A model generated the notes under the pieces. It was not told the DNA's origin, searched no databases, and was given only the letters and a program-made list of their open reading frames with translations. A DNA stretch of 64,000 nucleotides from Callorhinus ursinus (taxonomy: Eukaryota > Chordata > Mammalia > Carnivora > Otariidae): positions 3,436,625-3,500,624 of the forward strand of contig NW_020313044.1 in NCBI RefSeq assembly GCF_003265705.1, given 5' to 3'. The position numbers and the translations under genes were made by a program. Below are positions 15,001-26,100 of the stretch, piece by piece (within the stretch, counting starts at the first letter, position 1; the number at the start of each line of letters is the position of its first letter).

Positions 15001-16888
15001 TCTCCAAAGCATAATAATGCAGGCCGTCTACCTAACCAGAACGGGACTGTCTTAGCCTCAGAGTCTGCTGGACTAGCTACTGCCAGTTGTCCTATCACTG
15101 TCTCTTCTGTAGTGGCTGCCAGTCAGCAGCTGTGTGTGACTAATACCCGGACTCCTTCATCAGTCAGAAAGCAGTTGTTTGCCTGTGTGCCTAAGACGAG
15201 TCCTCCAGCAACAGTGATTTCTTCTGTGACCAGCACTTGTAGTCCCCTGCCTTCTGTTTCCTCTGCACCTATCCCCAGCGGGCAAGTGCCCACCACATTT
15301 CTGCCCGCGAGTACTTCTCAAGCCCAGCTTTCTTCTCAAAAGATGGAGTCTTTCTCTGCCATGCCAGCCCCCAAAGAGAAAGTGTCCGCACAGGAGCAGG
15401 CCCTGGCCAACCTGTGCACCCCTTCTTCAACTGCAAATAGTTGCAGTAGCTCTGCCAGCAACACCCCAGGAGCTCCAGAAACTCACCCATCCGGTAGTCC
15501 CGCTCCTCCCTCCGGTAGCACACAGGAGGAGGTGCAGCCGTCCAGTGTATCTGACTTAAGTCCTATGTCAATGCCTTTTGCATCTAACTCCGAACCTGCT
15601 CCATTGACTCTGGCATCACCCAGATTGGTTGCTGCTGATAATCAGGACACCAGTAATTTACCTCAGTTAGCTGTACCAGCACCTCGAGTTTCTCATCGAA
15701 TGCAGCCCAGAGGTTCTTTTTACTCAGTGGTACCCAATGCAACTATACACCAGGATCCCCAGTCTATTTTTGTTACAAATCCGGTTCCTTTAACACCACC
15801 TCAAGGCCCACCAGCTGCAGTGCAGCTTTCTTCAGCCATGAACATTATGAATGGTTCTCAGATGCACATTAACCCAGCAAATAAATCTTTGCCACCTACA
15901 TTCGGCCCGGCCACACTTTTCAATCACTTCAGTAGTCTTTTCGATAGCAGTCAGGTGCCAGCTAACCAGGGTTGGGGAGATGGTCCACTGTCCTCACGAG
16001 TTGCTGCAGATGCCTCTTTCACTGTTCAGTCAGCGTTCCTGGGTAATTCTGTACTTGGACACTTGGAAAACGTGCACCCTGACAACTCCAAGGCACCTGG
16101 CTTCAGACCACCTTCCCAGCGAGTTTCAACTAGTCCAGTTGGTAAGTAATGATAACTATTACTGCAGCTCAATATGGGGCTCTACCAGCATAACTGAATC
16201 CTCCAAGATAATAAAGCAGTTCTTCTGTACATAATAGTGCATGATCTTAAAGAGATGAGAATGTGTCATAAATACCAAAGATCTGTTAATGACTGCTGTT
16301 GGAGTGGGCAGAAATCTACCTGTAGGTGAATCACTCACATACAGTGAGGTGCTTTATATTGTCTTTATGATATCTCCGTCCCTTGTGGCAAGGAGGTTAT
16401 ACCTTGCGTCAGTCCATTTTCTAAGAACTGGTATGATGATATTACTAAGAAGGGACTCAGAGGATGTTTCAAGGAGTCCACATTTATAGACATTTTTAAA
16501 ATCATAGTGAGTGTTTGGGCGCCTGGGTGGCTCAAATGGTTAAGCGTCTGCCTTCAGCTTAGGTCATGATCCCAGGGTCCTGGGATCGAGTCCCGCATCA
16601 GGCTCCCTGCTCCTTGGGAGCCTGCTTCTCCCTCTGCTTCTCTCTCTCTCTCTCTCCCTCTGTCTCTCATGAATGGATAAATAAAATCTTAAAAAAAAAA
16701 AAATCGGGTGCCTGGGTGGCTCAGTTGGTTAAGCGACTGCCTTCGGCTCAGGTCATGATCCTGGAGTCCCAGGATCGAGTCCCACATCGGGCTCCCTGCT
16801 CAGCAGGGAGTCTGCTTCTCCCTCCGACTCTCCTCCCTCTCATGCTCTCTCTCTCTCATTCTCTCTCTCTCAAATAAATAAATAAAAA

Positions 16889-16929
<41 letters not shown>

Positions 16930-19900
16930 GTGAGTGTTTGCTCACTAGTGTTTAAACCTTCTCAGGTTTAAAAGTTTATGTTACAAAAGTGTTTAGGTAC
17001 CAGTCCCTAATCTACATTATTCTCTGTTCTCAGGCTTGGGTCCTCAGACTGGAATCTTAAGTGATGTTTAATAGTATTCTTTACTGTTGACATTAGATGG
17101 AGCTGACTGGGGAGATCTAGTCATTTGTGGGCTCTTACTGTAAAATGACCAATTTAGATTCAGCGATCTGGTTTCTCAAAATTACAAATTAGCTGCTGAG
17201 GCATTATATGGAAGATATAGGTGATAGGAGTCTAGTGTTGGCTTGAAGATATTTAGAAAACCAGTCTGTTTTCTAGACTCTAAGAGCCAAATTTCAGTCT
17301 ACTCTGCACTATTCTGAAAAAAATAGAAATCGCAGCTGACATGGAATGGCCACTTAGCATTTTTCTTTCAGTTGGAAAACTGTCTTTTTGTAGCCCATCC
17401 TTCCTTTTTGCTAATTATAAACTGATATGTGGTGTTAAAAATTTGGGAGTTTATGGATATGGTGTAGCCTTAGCTTTCTTTTCAGATATGTTTTTATTTA
17501 CTTGTCTTTTCAGGAAAACATAGCTGTTATATCATCTTTCAAGTAGATGTATAAGCCTACATAAGATCATCTATGGTCCAAAATATTCTCTAGGATTTTT
17601 TTCTTCCATTTTTCTATTTTTTTCCTATAAATCAGTATGTATTTTAACTTTTCATTTTGGGGAAACTATGATAGAGGTTTTCAAAGGCCACAGGGTGAAA
17701 GAAGAATTCATTGCTAGTGCTCAGGCAATCCGTGTAGAAAGCATTAATTTTTGACTTGACTGGCACTAACATGTGAATTCCCAGTGCCTTAGCCAGTTTG
17801 GCTTCAGATCTCTCATATTCCAGTGTTGGAGCTCTTTGCACTCCACACAGTGCATCCCAGAAGATGTATGGATTATGAATTTCTAGAAAAAAATAAAAGA
17901 AATCATCCATCTGGTTTGGTAGAAAACAAGGTTTGAGGACCTTAAGTACTCAGATCTATAGCATCAAAATTATTTACTGCTAATAAAAAATAATCATTTT
18001 TTAAAAAGCAAGCATTAATTCTGGACCTTCCCTCTGGGTTCCAGGATTGATAAGCTTAGCCTTTTATCTTAACTGCCTGTCTGGTTTCTTTTGTTGATCC
18101 TCTTCTTTCATGGATATACTTTAATTCTCCTGGTTCACAGGTAGGAAATAGTAATACTGAAGACAATAGAGAAGGATGTGGAGAAATTGGGAACCTCAAA
18201 TGCTGCCGGTGGAAATTCAAAGTGATATAGCAACTTGAGAAAAACAGGTTTTGACAGTTCTTCAAAAAGTTACACATAATTACCATATGATCCAGTAATT
18301 CCACTCTTAGGTGGAAGAGAAACATGTCTACACAAAAAACTGGTACACAAATGTTCATGGCAGCATAATAACCCAAAAGTGGAAACAACCCACTGTCCCT
18401 CAACTGATAAATGCAAAAACAAAATGTGATGTATTGACATAATGGGATTACTACTCAACAGTAAAAAGGAAAGAAGTCCTGATGCACACTACAGCATGGC
18501 CAAACCTTGAAAACATTATGCCAAGTGAAAGAACCAGTCGCAAAAAGATCACATACTATATAATTCCATTTATATGAAATTTCCAGAATAGACCAATCTA
18601 TAGAGACAGAAAGTATATTATTAGTTGTTTGGAGGATGGGGTGTTACAGGTAATCGGTACAGAGTTTCTTTTAGGGCAGACAAAAATATTCTAAAATTGA
18701 TTGTGGTGATGGTTGTACAAACTGTGAATATGCTAAAAGCCTTTGAATTACATACTTTAAATGGGTGAAGATCTGCTTGAGAGAAGTTTTGACAGTTTTT
18801 TTATGTTGATATTAACTTTTTTCCGGAAATGAGCACCTGTAATCCTTTTCCAGCCACTTGTTCACTTTCTTTAATACATTCTCCAAAGAAAGCAGTGGCA
18901 TTTGAGAAGACTGCTAAATTCAGCTTTACACAAACTAGATAGAAACTTTCATATGCAACTGTTGATTTATTTTTAATCAGATGGAATACTGAAATTATCT
19001 TTAATAGTATGCTTTTCCTCGTTAGGAAGGAAACATTGGTAGATGATGTTATTCATGTTCCATAGGAAATAACTATATTTATGTTGATGAACAGCTGTAC
19101 TTTGAGATTTTCCACAAAAGGGAAAGCAGAAATTATTGATGGGTACCACTTAGTCACAACATGCTCGTATTTCATGTCCCCTCCAATGAAGAAAGCTTTG
19201 AGATTTATCCAGAACATTATTCCAGGTGACTGCCATTCTAAAACATTGGGTTCACTTTTATTTTTTTAATTTTATCATGTTATGTTAATCACCATACATT
19301 ACATCATTAGTTTTTGATGTAGTGTTCCATGACTCATTGTTTGTGTATAACACACAGTGCTTCCTCTTTAATACCCATCACCAGGCTAACCCATCCCCCC
19401 ACCCCCCTCCCCTCTAGAACCCTCAGTTTGTTTCTCAGAGTCCACAGTCTCTCATGGTTCGTCTCCCCTTCCGATTTCCCCCCCTTCATTTTTCCCTTCC
19501 TACTATCTTCTTCTTTTTTTTTTTTTTAAACATATAATGTATTATTTGTTTCAGAGGTTACAGGTCTGTGGCTCACTCTTCTATATCTAGTGCTGTTTGG
19601 TGATGATTCTTCTGGACTGCAAGAATAAAATGGGTTAGGGCCATAAAACAGTGCCACATAAGTAGATTATTTTTGCTGTGATCTACAAAAATAAACTGCA
19701 TGCTTTCTTCTTTTTTAAAAAGGAATAAGTAAACTTTGGACTTTCAGTTTTAAAGCCTTGGCTAATTGGATGTCTTGGACCTGTTTTCTTTCAGGCTTAC
19801 CATCCATTGACCCATCAGGCAGCTCCCCATCTTCCTCTTCTGCTCCTCTGACAAGTTTTTCCGGCATACCAGGAACACGGGTTTTCCTGCAAGGGCCAGC

Positions 19901-22900
19901 TCCTGTTGGGACTCCGAGTTTCAACAGACAACATTTTTCCCCCCATCCTTGGACAAGCGCCTCAAACTCATGTAGGAATCTGGAGGAACTCTTCCCAAAG
20001 AGTCTTGAATAAGCTATTAAACCATTTGTTTCAGGGAACACTGTGTAGTAACTCTAGTAAACTAAAGTTTAGTAAACTAAAGTAAATGGTATGATGGTAT
20101 GCAGATACTTAAGGTTTGTATTGCAGTCCTGTCAAAAATTGTCAGTCATTTGTAGATAGAAAATTTGAGAAGGGTCAAGCTGTCCTTCTAAGCCAGAAAT
20201 GTTTACTCTGGGAGTTGGGTCAAGAAAAGAGGTACTACACATAGTTTTATAAAAGGATCCTTTGAGGGTAGTACTGCAAAATAATTTCTTAAGTCTGAAA
20301 AGTAGATTTATATATCTAGTTAATTTGGTATGATTCTTAGTTTATTTTTACAATTTAGGAAACCATATTATTGCCATTTATAAGTGAACATAATGCCTTT
20401 GTTCTTTTTTTTTAACTTTTTTTTTTAAAGATTTTATTTATTTATTTGAGAGAGAGAGAATGAGAGACAGAGAGCACAAGAGGGAAGAGGGTCAGAGGGA
20501 GAAGCAGACTCCCTGCTGAGCAGGGAGCCCGATGCAGGCCTCGATCCCGGGACTCCAGGATCATGATGAGCCGAAGGCAGTCGCTTAACCAACTGAGCCA
20601 CCCAGGCGCCCAACATATGCCTTTGTTCTTTGTTTTTTCAATATTTAGAACAGATGAAGTTCTCACAGTACTTGAACAGGATTTGATTTTTTTAAATGAG
20701 TATCGTGAGGCAATCAATGAGTATTGGCCCTTTTGACAAGAAAAACTACCAACATTACCTGAGAATCCTGTTAAGAAACAAAGCCATGAATTGAATCCAA
20801 GATATTTGCTAACATTTAACCTTTCTTCCTTATGGGAAAAAAGGGCTGTAGAAAGAGGAAAAAAGAGAACAGCTAAATATAGAGGGCCACCAGCTCTTTT
20901 CCAAACAATATGCTAGTTATTGTACAAATATTGCCTCATTTAAGTTAATTTAAAATTTGACAGATTATATTTTGAGAAGATTATTTAGAACTAGAATAAA
21001 AATTAATATGGCCTTCATCCTTTCTAGCTTTGTTCAGCAATCTGGAGAACAATTTTTAGACTATTTGCTTATGCTTCATATGTGCAGAAGTAGTGTAGGA
21101 TAATATTCATAAAACTTACATGTTTTCACTTGAATGATCTTATAAAATGAAATTTTTCTTTACAGAACCTGTGTTGTGGAATAGATCTTTCCAACAAGGT
21201 TTCTCATATTCTTATAGTTTTTAATGTAATAAAACAATAGAGAAATATTTTGCCACCAGGTGACTCTCCTATTCCATCTGTTTCTTCGGGATCATCTTCA
21301 CCTCTTTCAGCCACCTCTGCACCACCAACTTTGGGCCAACCAAAAGGAGGCAGCACCAGTCAGGATCGGAAGATACCTCCCCCCATTGGAACAGAGAGGC
21401 TAGCCCGGATTCGGCAAGGAGGGTCTGTCGCCCAAGCCCCTGTGGGGACCAGTTTTGTCGCTCCCGTTGGACACAGTGGAATCTGGTCGTTTGGCGTCAA
21501 TGCTATGTCAGGTATAGTTACCTTGTCCTCTTTCTGGGGGGATATCTCCAGTAAGTTGTGGGATTTTGCCATTAAAACTTAGCTCCTTAAAATAAAATGG
21601 CTTAGTTCCTACACTTAACAATCAGTAGGAATGTTTATACCTTTGAAGAATTCAATCCAGTCTCAGAGTTTGGAATGTTAGTTTGGTTTATACATAATAA
21701 TATATGTAATATATATAATAAAAATAAATATAGATTAGAAGTAAAAAATTCAAAGTGTACTTCCTTTCCCTTTTAAGCTTTCCAGTGCAGAATGGGATAA
21801 TCATTTATGTTCTTTCAGAGAGCACTTGCTCTTTTGAAGGAGTAGGTAGAGTATTTGGGGTATTCAAAGGACTTCACTCAAGTTTTCCAGGAACTGTTTT
21901 TTTCGATTTGCAAAGATGGTCATGAACATGCACTGAGCTCTTCAGAGGAATGAGTGTGATAAAATTTAGTATGGAAAAAGTTCAAGTAGTAATATTTTTG
22001 TCATTTTACTCAAATAAATATCAAACCCTGTCCTCAATTCTTCTTTCCAGAAGGTTTATCAGGTTGGTCACAGTCTGTGATAGGGAACCATCCAATGCAT
22101 CAACAATTGTCAGACCCAAGCACATTCTCCCAGCATCAACCAATGGAGAGAGATGATTCTGGAATGGTAGCCCCCTCTAACATTTTTCATCAACCTATGG
22201 CAAGCAGTTTTCTGGATTTTTCTAAAGTGAGTCAACAAACATCATTGTAACTTGTTTAACACTTTGCCAGCTAATGTTAAGGAATAGTTTGTATTGAAAT
22301 AATTCTCCCTTTTGGTGTAACAAGTTTGTTTCCATCACTTGGCCAGATCTTTTAGTAGAGTTTCCCTTTTCTTAGCACAAGCTTATTGATGAAACTAAAA
22401 TGTAGAAAAGTTGAGGGTATTCTATGTGTTCATCAAAGCTGGGAAATTTCCTGATGATTTGATACTGGATTTAGTTGAGGGTATTTTCTTCTTGTTGAAA
22501 AGTGTTGCTAATGCAGGTAAACCACTTTTGGTTTTTCAACACTGTATGATGCTATATTTTAAAGGATTCTCAGGAGTTCTCTGGATAAAGGGAAATTAGA
22601 GAGATCTAAGCTGGTATTATGGAATCATCATTTCACTTCAGGATTAAACTTTTCTTTCGCTTTCTTTCATAGGGTCTGCCAATTTCCATGTATGGAGGCA
22701 CCATAATACCCTCTCATCCTCAGCTTGCTGATGTTCCAGGTGGACCTCTGTTTAATGGACTTCACAACCCAGATCCTGCTTGGAACCCTATGATAAAAGT
22801 TATTCAAAATTCTACTGAATGCACTGATGCCCAGCAGGTAAAATAGACTTAGTGCTCTATTTTGTCATGTCATTCTTTTAATTCTTTGGGTAATGCAAAT

Positions 22901-23163
22901 TCTGAATATCAAGTCATGACATCTGACCACCTTCATCTGAATTAAGTTTTTCAATATCAGTATGATGCTACTAAACATTTTATCTCATGTATATGTATTC
23001 TTCCTAGGCAGAAACAGTGAATTGCCATTGCATTTATATATTCATTTTGTAAATGTCTAAAGATTCCTAATTAGAAATTCCAATTTTTCCTCCCCCTTTT
23101 CAGATTTGGCCTGGCACGTGGGCTCCTCATATTGGAAACATGCATCTCAAATATGTCAACTAA
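1..23163 (+). CDS. ANKHD1: ANKHD1, 3' part (ankyrin repeat and KH domain protein 1)
   Basis: Cytoplasmic scaffold of the MASK family, implicated in Hippo/YAP and receptor tyrosine kinase signalling (family knowledge). The window holds about 1,307 C-terminal residues. Exons by splice sites and phase: 1-52 (partial), 2350-2525, 2776-2938, 5148-5243, 5708-5824, 10140-10314, 11522-11978, 12437-12583, 14213-14362, 14529-16141, 19795-19971, 21311-21511, 22051-22226, 22673-22837, 23104-23163. The first four exons encode ankyrin repeats ([38 protein letters not shown]). Exon 10140 encodes a Lys/Glu-rich coiled coil and an acidic run. Exon 14213 carries the KH domain with its GRGG loop at 14259-14270. 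The long exon at 14529 is Ser/Pro/Thr-rich low complexity. The protein ends GNMHLKYVN. Every exon junction keeps the frame. The start of the gene lies outside the window. Confidence 0.96.
118..520 (+). repeat. three adjacent Can-SINE copies
   Basis: These are three head-to-tail tRNA-derived SINEs starting near 118, 227 and 334, each opening with a form of 'CCTGGCTGGCTCA'. The first two are older and truncated, ending in acttaaaaata. The third is full length with an A-rich tail. They lie in ANKHD1 intron. Confidence 0.8.
769..880 (-). repeat. Can-SINE fragment
   Basis: Minus-strand copy: T-rich end (gtttgtttgtttttaagtaaa), then the tRNA-like body ending gactaagccaggtgtcc. Confidence 0.75.
1003..1202 (+). 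repeat. Can-SINE
   Basis: Full-length copy from GGGCGCCTGAGTGGCTCAGT to a long A-tail. It is flanked by a tagctaaaatct target duplication. Confidence 0.9.
1926..2116 (-). repeat. Can-SINE
   Basis: Minus-strand full-length copy, from aagattttatttatttattt to caggcgcccc, in ANKHD1 intron. Confidence 0.9.
3151..3342 (+). repeat. Can-SINE
   Basis: Full-length plus-strand copy (GAGCACCTGGGTGGCTCGGT ... caaataaataaatgtaatct plus A-tail) in ANKHD1 intron. Confidence 0.88.
3450..4110 (+). repeat. L2 LINE fragment split by an L1 3' end
   Basis: L2-like text (acaaagccctgcatgatatg, tcactgcacttcagctgctg) is interrupted at 3661-3758 by an antisense L1 3' end. The duplication tagaatgcactaaattttt / tagagtgcactaaattttt flanks it, at 3642-3660 and 3759-3777. 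Confidence 0.65.
4415..4615 (-). repeat. Can-SINE
   Basis: Minus-strand full-length copy, with the target duplication accatcagactaattctt on both sides. Confidence 0.9.
5871..5992 (+). repeat. old Can-SINE fragment
   Basis: Truncated plus-strand copy (GGGCACCTGGCTGACCCAGT ... ttacttacttataaataaat) just downstream of the ANKHD1 exon ending at 5824. Confidence 0.75.
6207..6397 (-). repeat. Can-SINE
   Basis: Minus-strand copy ending gagccacccaggcgcccc. Confidence 0.88.
6798..6990 (+). repeat. Can-SINE
   Basis: Plus-strand copy, GGGTGCCTGGTGGCTCAGTC to an A-rich tail. Confidence 0.85.
7636..7966. mobile_element. non-autonomous hAT-type (MER) DNA transposon
   Basis: About 330 bp with imperfect terminal inverted repeats (ttggcaaactttttc on the left, catagtttgccaacctc on the right). 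The internal text resembles an ancient mammalian Charlie/MER element (taggctttgcaggccatat). I did not assign a subfamily. Confidence 0.65.
8378..8650 (+). repeat. composite of head-to-head Can-SINE parts
   Basis: A plus-strand SINE (8378-8555) runs into the start of a minus-strand SINE (aagattttatttatttgaca, 8566 on), which breaks off and ends in aaaataaatacaatctt as if back in the plus orientation. Confidence 0.65.
9104..9207 (-). pseudogene. U6 snRNA retropseudogene
   Basis: The reverse complement reads GTGCTCGCTTTGGCAGCACA at the 5' end, then ATACTAAAA, AGATTAGCAT, GCACAAGGAT, GCAAATTC and CCATATT, following U6 along its full length with many substitutions; the ACAGAGA box is altered. It interrupts an L1 fragment. 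Flanking tacaagttttt (9077-9087) and tacaaattttt (9212-9222) look like a target-site duplication. Confidence 0.85.
9648..9853 (-). repeat. Can-SINE
   Basis: Minus-strand copy inside the antisense L1, ending gagccacccaggcacccc. Confidence 0.88.
10820..11245 (-). mobile_element. L1 3' end, antisense
   Basis: Carnivore L1 3' text on the minus strand (cagtgctcatcacaggtgcc, ccctctggtaaccatcagtt), between the ANKHD1 exons ending at 10314 and starting at 11522. Confidence 0.75.
12690..13800. other. repeat-poor intronic block of ANKHD1
   Basis: About 1.1 kb without recognisable SINE, LINE or exon. On the minus strand, 13640-13790 holds a 54-codon open frame ending [18 protein letters not shown], followed by AT-rich text like a 3' UTR. 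That could be a truncated processed pseudogene, but I see no A-tail or target duplication. Confidence 0.3.
16518..16920 (+). repeat. Can-SINE dimer inserted as one unit
   Basis: Two full SINEs in tandem (16518 to about 16702 and 16704-16920) share a single pair of 20-bp target duplications, aaaatcatagtgagtgtttg, at 16498-16517 and 16921-16940. No duplication separates the two units. Confidence 0.85.
18120..18800 (+). mobile_element. old L1 ORF2/3' fragment, sense
   Basis: Sense L1 3' text (accatatgatccagtaattc, catggcagcataataaccca) in the ANKHD1 intron between 16141 and 19795, with many substitutions and no long open frame. Confidence 0.7.
19265..19600 (-). mobile_element. L1 3' end, antisense
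   Basis: Antisense carnivore L1 3' text (gttaatcaccatacattaca, gtgttccatgactcattgtt, pyrimidine-rich stretch), about 200 bp upstream of the ANKHD1 exon at 19795. Confidence 0.7.
20413..20611 (-). repeat. Can-SINE
   Basis: Minus-strand copy, flanked by aacata(a)tgcctttgttctt duplications. Confidence 0.9.
21260..21310 (+). other. ANKHD1: ANKHD1 alternative 3' splice-site segment (17 codons)
   Basis: Two AG acceptors precede this exon, at 21258-21259 and 21309-21310, exactly 51 nt apart. Both are in phase with the single nucleotide left by the exon ending at 19971. The upstream choice adds a Ser/Pro-rich stretch ([18 protein letters not shown]); the downstream one gives [11 protein letters not shown]. 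The downstream site has the better pyrimidine tract (cttcacctctttcag) and gives the form I remember for human ANKHD1, so I used it in the main model. Confidence 0.6.
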
Positions 23164-26100
23164 GTTAGAAGGTCTTATTCTTTAGCCTTGTTTGAGAAAC
23201 CTATGACCTTGGAAGAACCCTGGGGATTTTTTTTTTTTTTTTAATGTGCCTAACTAAGAAATTTTCTCTGAGGCGTTAACAATGGAAATTTGATTGCCCA
23301 TTGTATAAGAACAAAGTGATTTCCTATCCACCTGATTATGTTCTCTGGTTAGTTTAGCCATTTTGAACTTAGTGCTTTTGGCTAAACATACTGAATGCTA
23401 CTTGTATGCAGAAGAGAATTAGATGATTACATGTTTCAACCTTTTAGGGTGGAAAATACATGTACAATTGTTTACATACTTAAAAGGAAAAAGTTGAGTA
23501 AATTTCTTGTCATATAGTGGCTCTACTTAATGTAGCCTGTATTAATGTGAAATATTTACCAGAATATTCAATAAAAAGATGAACAGTGTTTAGAAGTGGG
23601 GTGTGATCCTTTCAGTGGTCATGCAGGTATTACCCAGTCCACAATCCTGTGGAACCAAGTTGTTAATACTGTTATTTCTAACAGGTGTCTCACATTTTAC
23701 ACTTTGGAGATCATTTTTAGACTGCCTTGAAAAAGCGTTTGGAAGACTAGTTATCTACCTATTCTGTGTTAAACATTCCTTATTTTCTTGTTCTCTTCCA
23801 TATCATTTTATAAGTAGGAAAGTTTCAAGCCCCTGCAATGTGTCTTATGTGACTTTAGCAGATAGGCCTTTGCTGGGGTTAGCTCCTTATGGATCATGAG
23901 TGTCAATAAGGACCATGGGATTGCAATTAGATGACCGTGAACAAACCTAGGAACACCCAAATCCTCAACTTCAGGTTCTTTTGTGCTTCCTGACTTTTAT
24001 CTAAAGACTTATTTGGTTATAGTGTTTTATGTTTTATTTGGGTTGGGACATAGGAGTGGGTGGGAGTGCCTCCTGGAATACTGTGGTATTGTTGAATCAG
24101 CGGAGTAATCTTTATAAATATGTGACTAATTCTGGGCTTAGTTCCACAGCCCCAAGTATGAAGAGCCAATATGTTTAACAAGCTAAACACAGGAACACTA
24201 GAATGGATTGCCTTGGCCAAACTATAGGCTTTGCCAAGAATCTGATGCAATAGAGAAGGAAAAACAACCTTCTGAAAAGAACAGTCATCAATTTTTTCAT
24301 GTTTTAATATAGTGGAGTTTCCTGGTTTTATGTATAGGCACTCTAGAAAAGAAAACAAGAAAATGCTTCAGGCCGATAGAGAAATCAAAACACATATCAA
24401 AGCAAAGAAGAATGTACAAAAAAATAGTCACTAGCAGCAGAGCCTAACCAGCAGCACTTTTCAACTTCCATACCACCAGGAGTTCTTAATCTTCTCTGCC
24501 TGGCTCCTAAAGCCACCGCTAAATGAAACACCCAAGTTCTGTCTTAGACATGCCTGGTTCTTTTGTCTTCCATATCATCTTACATATGAGAGCTTCTTTA
24601 ACCTCATTTCTTGTTTTCTATTTTGAATGGATTTGAAAAGTATCACAGGTGTTGAAGTTACTGCTTTTTTAGTGCTTGATAACCACATCAAGTATTCTCA
24701 AGAGACCCCTTGGATCACCTATATCTCTTGCTGTTTCTATTTACCACTAACAACAACAACAACAAAAATCACCTAATATTAGTGAAGTGAATGAAACTAC
24801 TCTTAATGAAGCATATACTAGTGAGAGATAATATTAAGTAAATTATTCAGTGGGACAAAACTGTTTTCCTGTCTTAACAGTCTACAATACATTTGAGTTA
24901 TCTGGGAGAGCCCTTAACCCTATCCTCTGCACCTTGAGGATAAGAGAATGAGAAATTTTATCTCAGGTCAGGAACTAGAACCCACGAGAAGAGGGGACAA
25001 TTAGGAGAAAGCCCTAGGAGGATTAGGAAGAAACAGGAGCTGTGCAGTCCCTGGTGGTTTTTCAGGATACCCTCCTCCTTGCCGCCTTACCAGCACTGCC
25101 TTCTTTTCTTTCTGTTTGGATCCCTCCTCCCCAACCCATTTTTCCTGCTATAATCTCTTCTTCCTCTGTCTTGCCTCTTCCTGGCATTACTTTACTGCTC
25201 TTTTACCAACCTGAACCTTGGATTAAACCTAGCTCAGGTAAGAACTTAATTACTTTAAAAATATACGAGGGATTTGGAGGGAGGCAGCATGGGTACAGTG
25301 GAAATAAGACAAGCCTAAATTCTGTTTTTGTTTCTTTTCGCTTGAAGCTCTGTGACCTCAGGCAAGTCATTTTTCATTTCTGGGCTTCACTTTCCTCATC
25401 TGAAAATAAAATTGAATGTAAATGAACTCAAAAGAGTCTACTAGTGCTAACACAGATTTCCTCCTTTTTCTTGTGAATGAGAATATACGGGATGGGAATA
25501 CTCGAAGCCAATAGAATGTTTACATTTCTGAGGTTTGAGAGCCCCTACCATTGGTTCTCACCTGGAATCAGAAGCCTGCTGTTGTGTGGGACGGTACTGA
25601 TCTTGAGACTTTAATAAAGGCAGAAGAAAACCTTGCACATTCATAGTGAGACCTCAAGTCATTAAGAAACATCCTGTTGAGGCATAGATCAAACCCCATG
25701 AGAGTAACAGCTCTTTCAAGGAATAAAACTATATCAACAAGGTTTCTGGACCCACTTATTTCAAGTAGTAGTGTAATAAAATTCCACCACCAATAAAATT
25801 ATTGATGTTTTAAGACCCTTTAAACCTATTGTGGCTACAGTGTGCTGACTTGCCCTTTTATAGGCCAGTCTGCTTCCTTCAGTCCCTGCTCTCAAAGGGG
25901 AAATCCCATCACCTCAGCTAACCAGACCGAAGAAGAGAGTTGGACAGCCAATGGTGGCCTCTCCTAACCAGAGGTAAGAAATCTCAGGACTTGGAACTAC
26001 AATTTTCATCTCTTCTTGTAGGTTCTGGCCAAATCCTCCTCCCATCCTCAAAGTTAGCCCATGAGGGGACTATCCTCAGTTTGAGGTGTCTTGTAGAAGG

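Noticed and set aside
16566..16877. Open frames in SINE copies (also near 3125, 8381, 20434, 57429 and 63390)
   Set aside because: They translate the tRNA-derived SINE body and are not genes.
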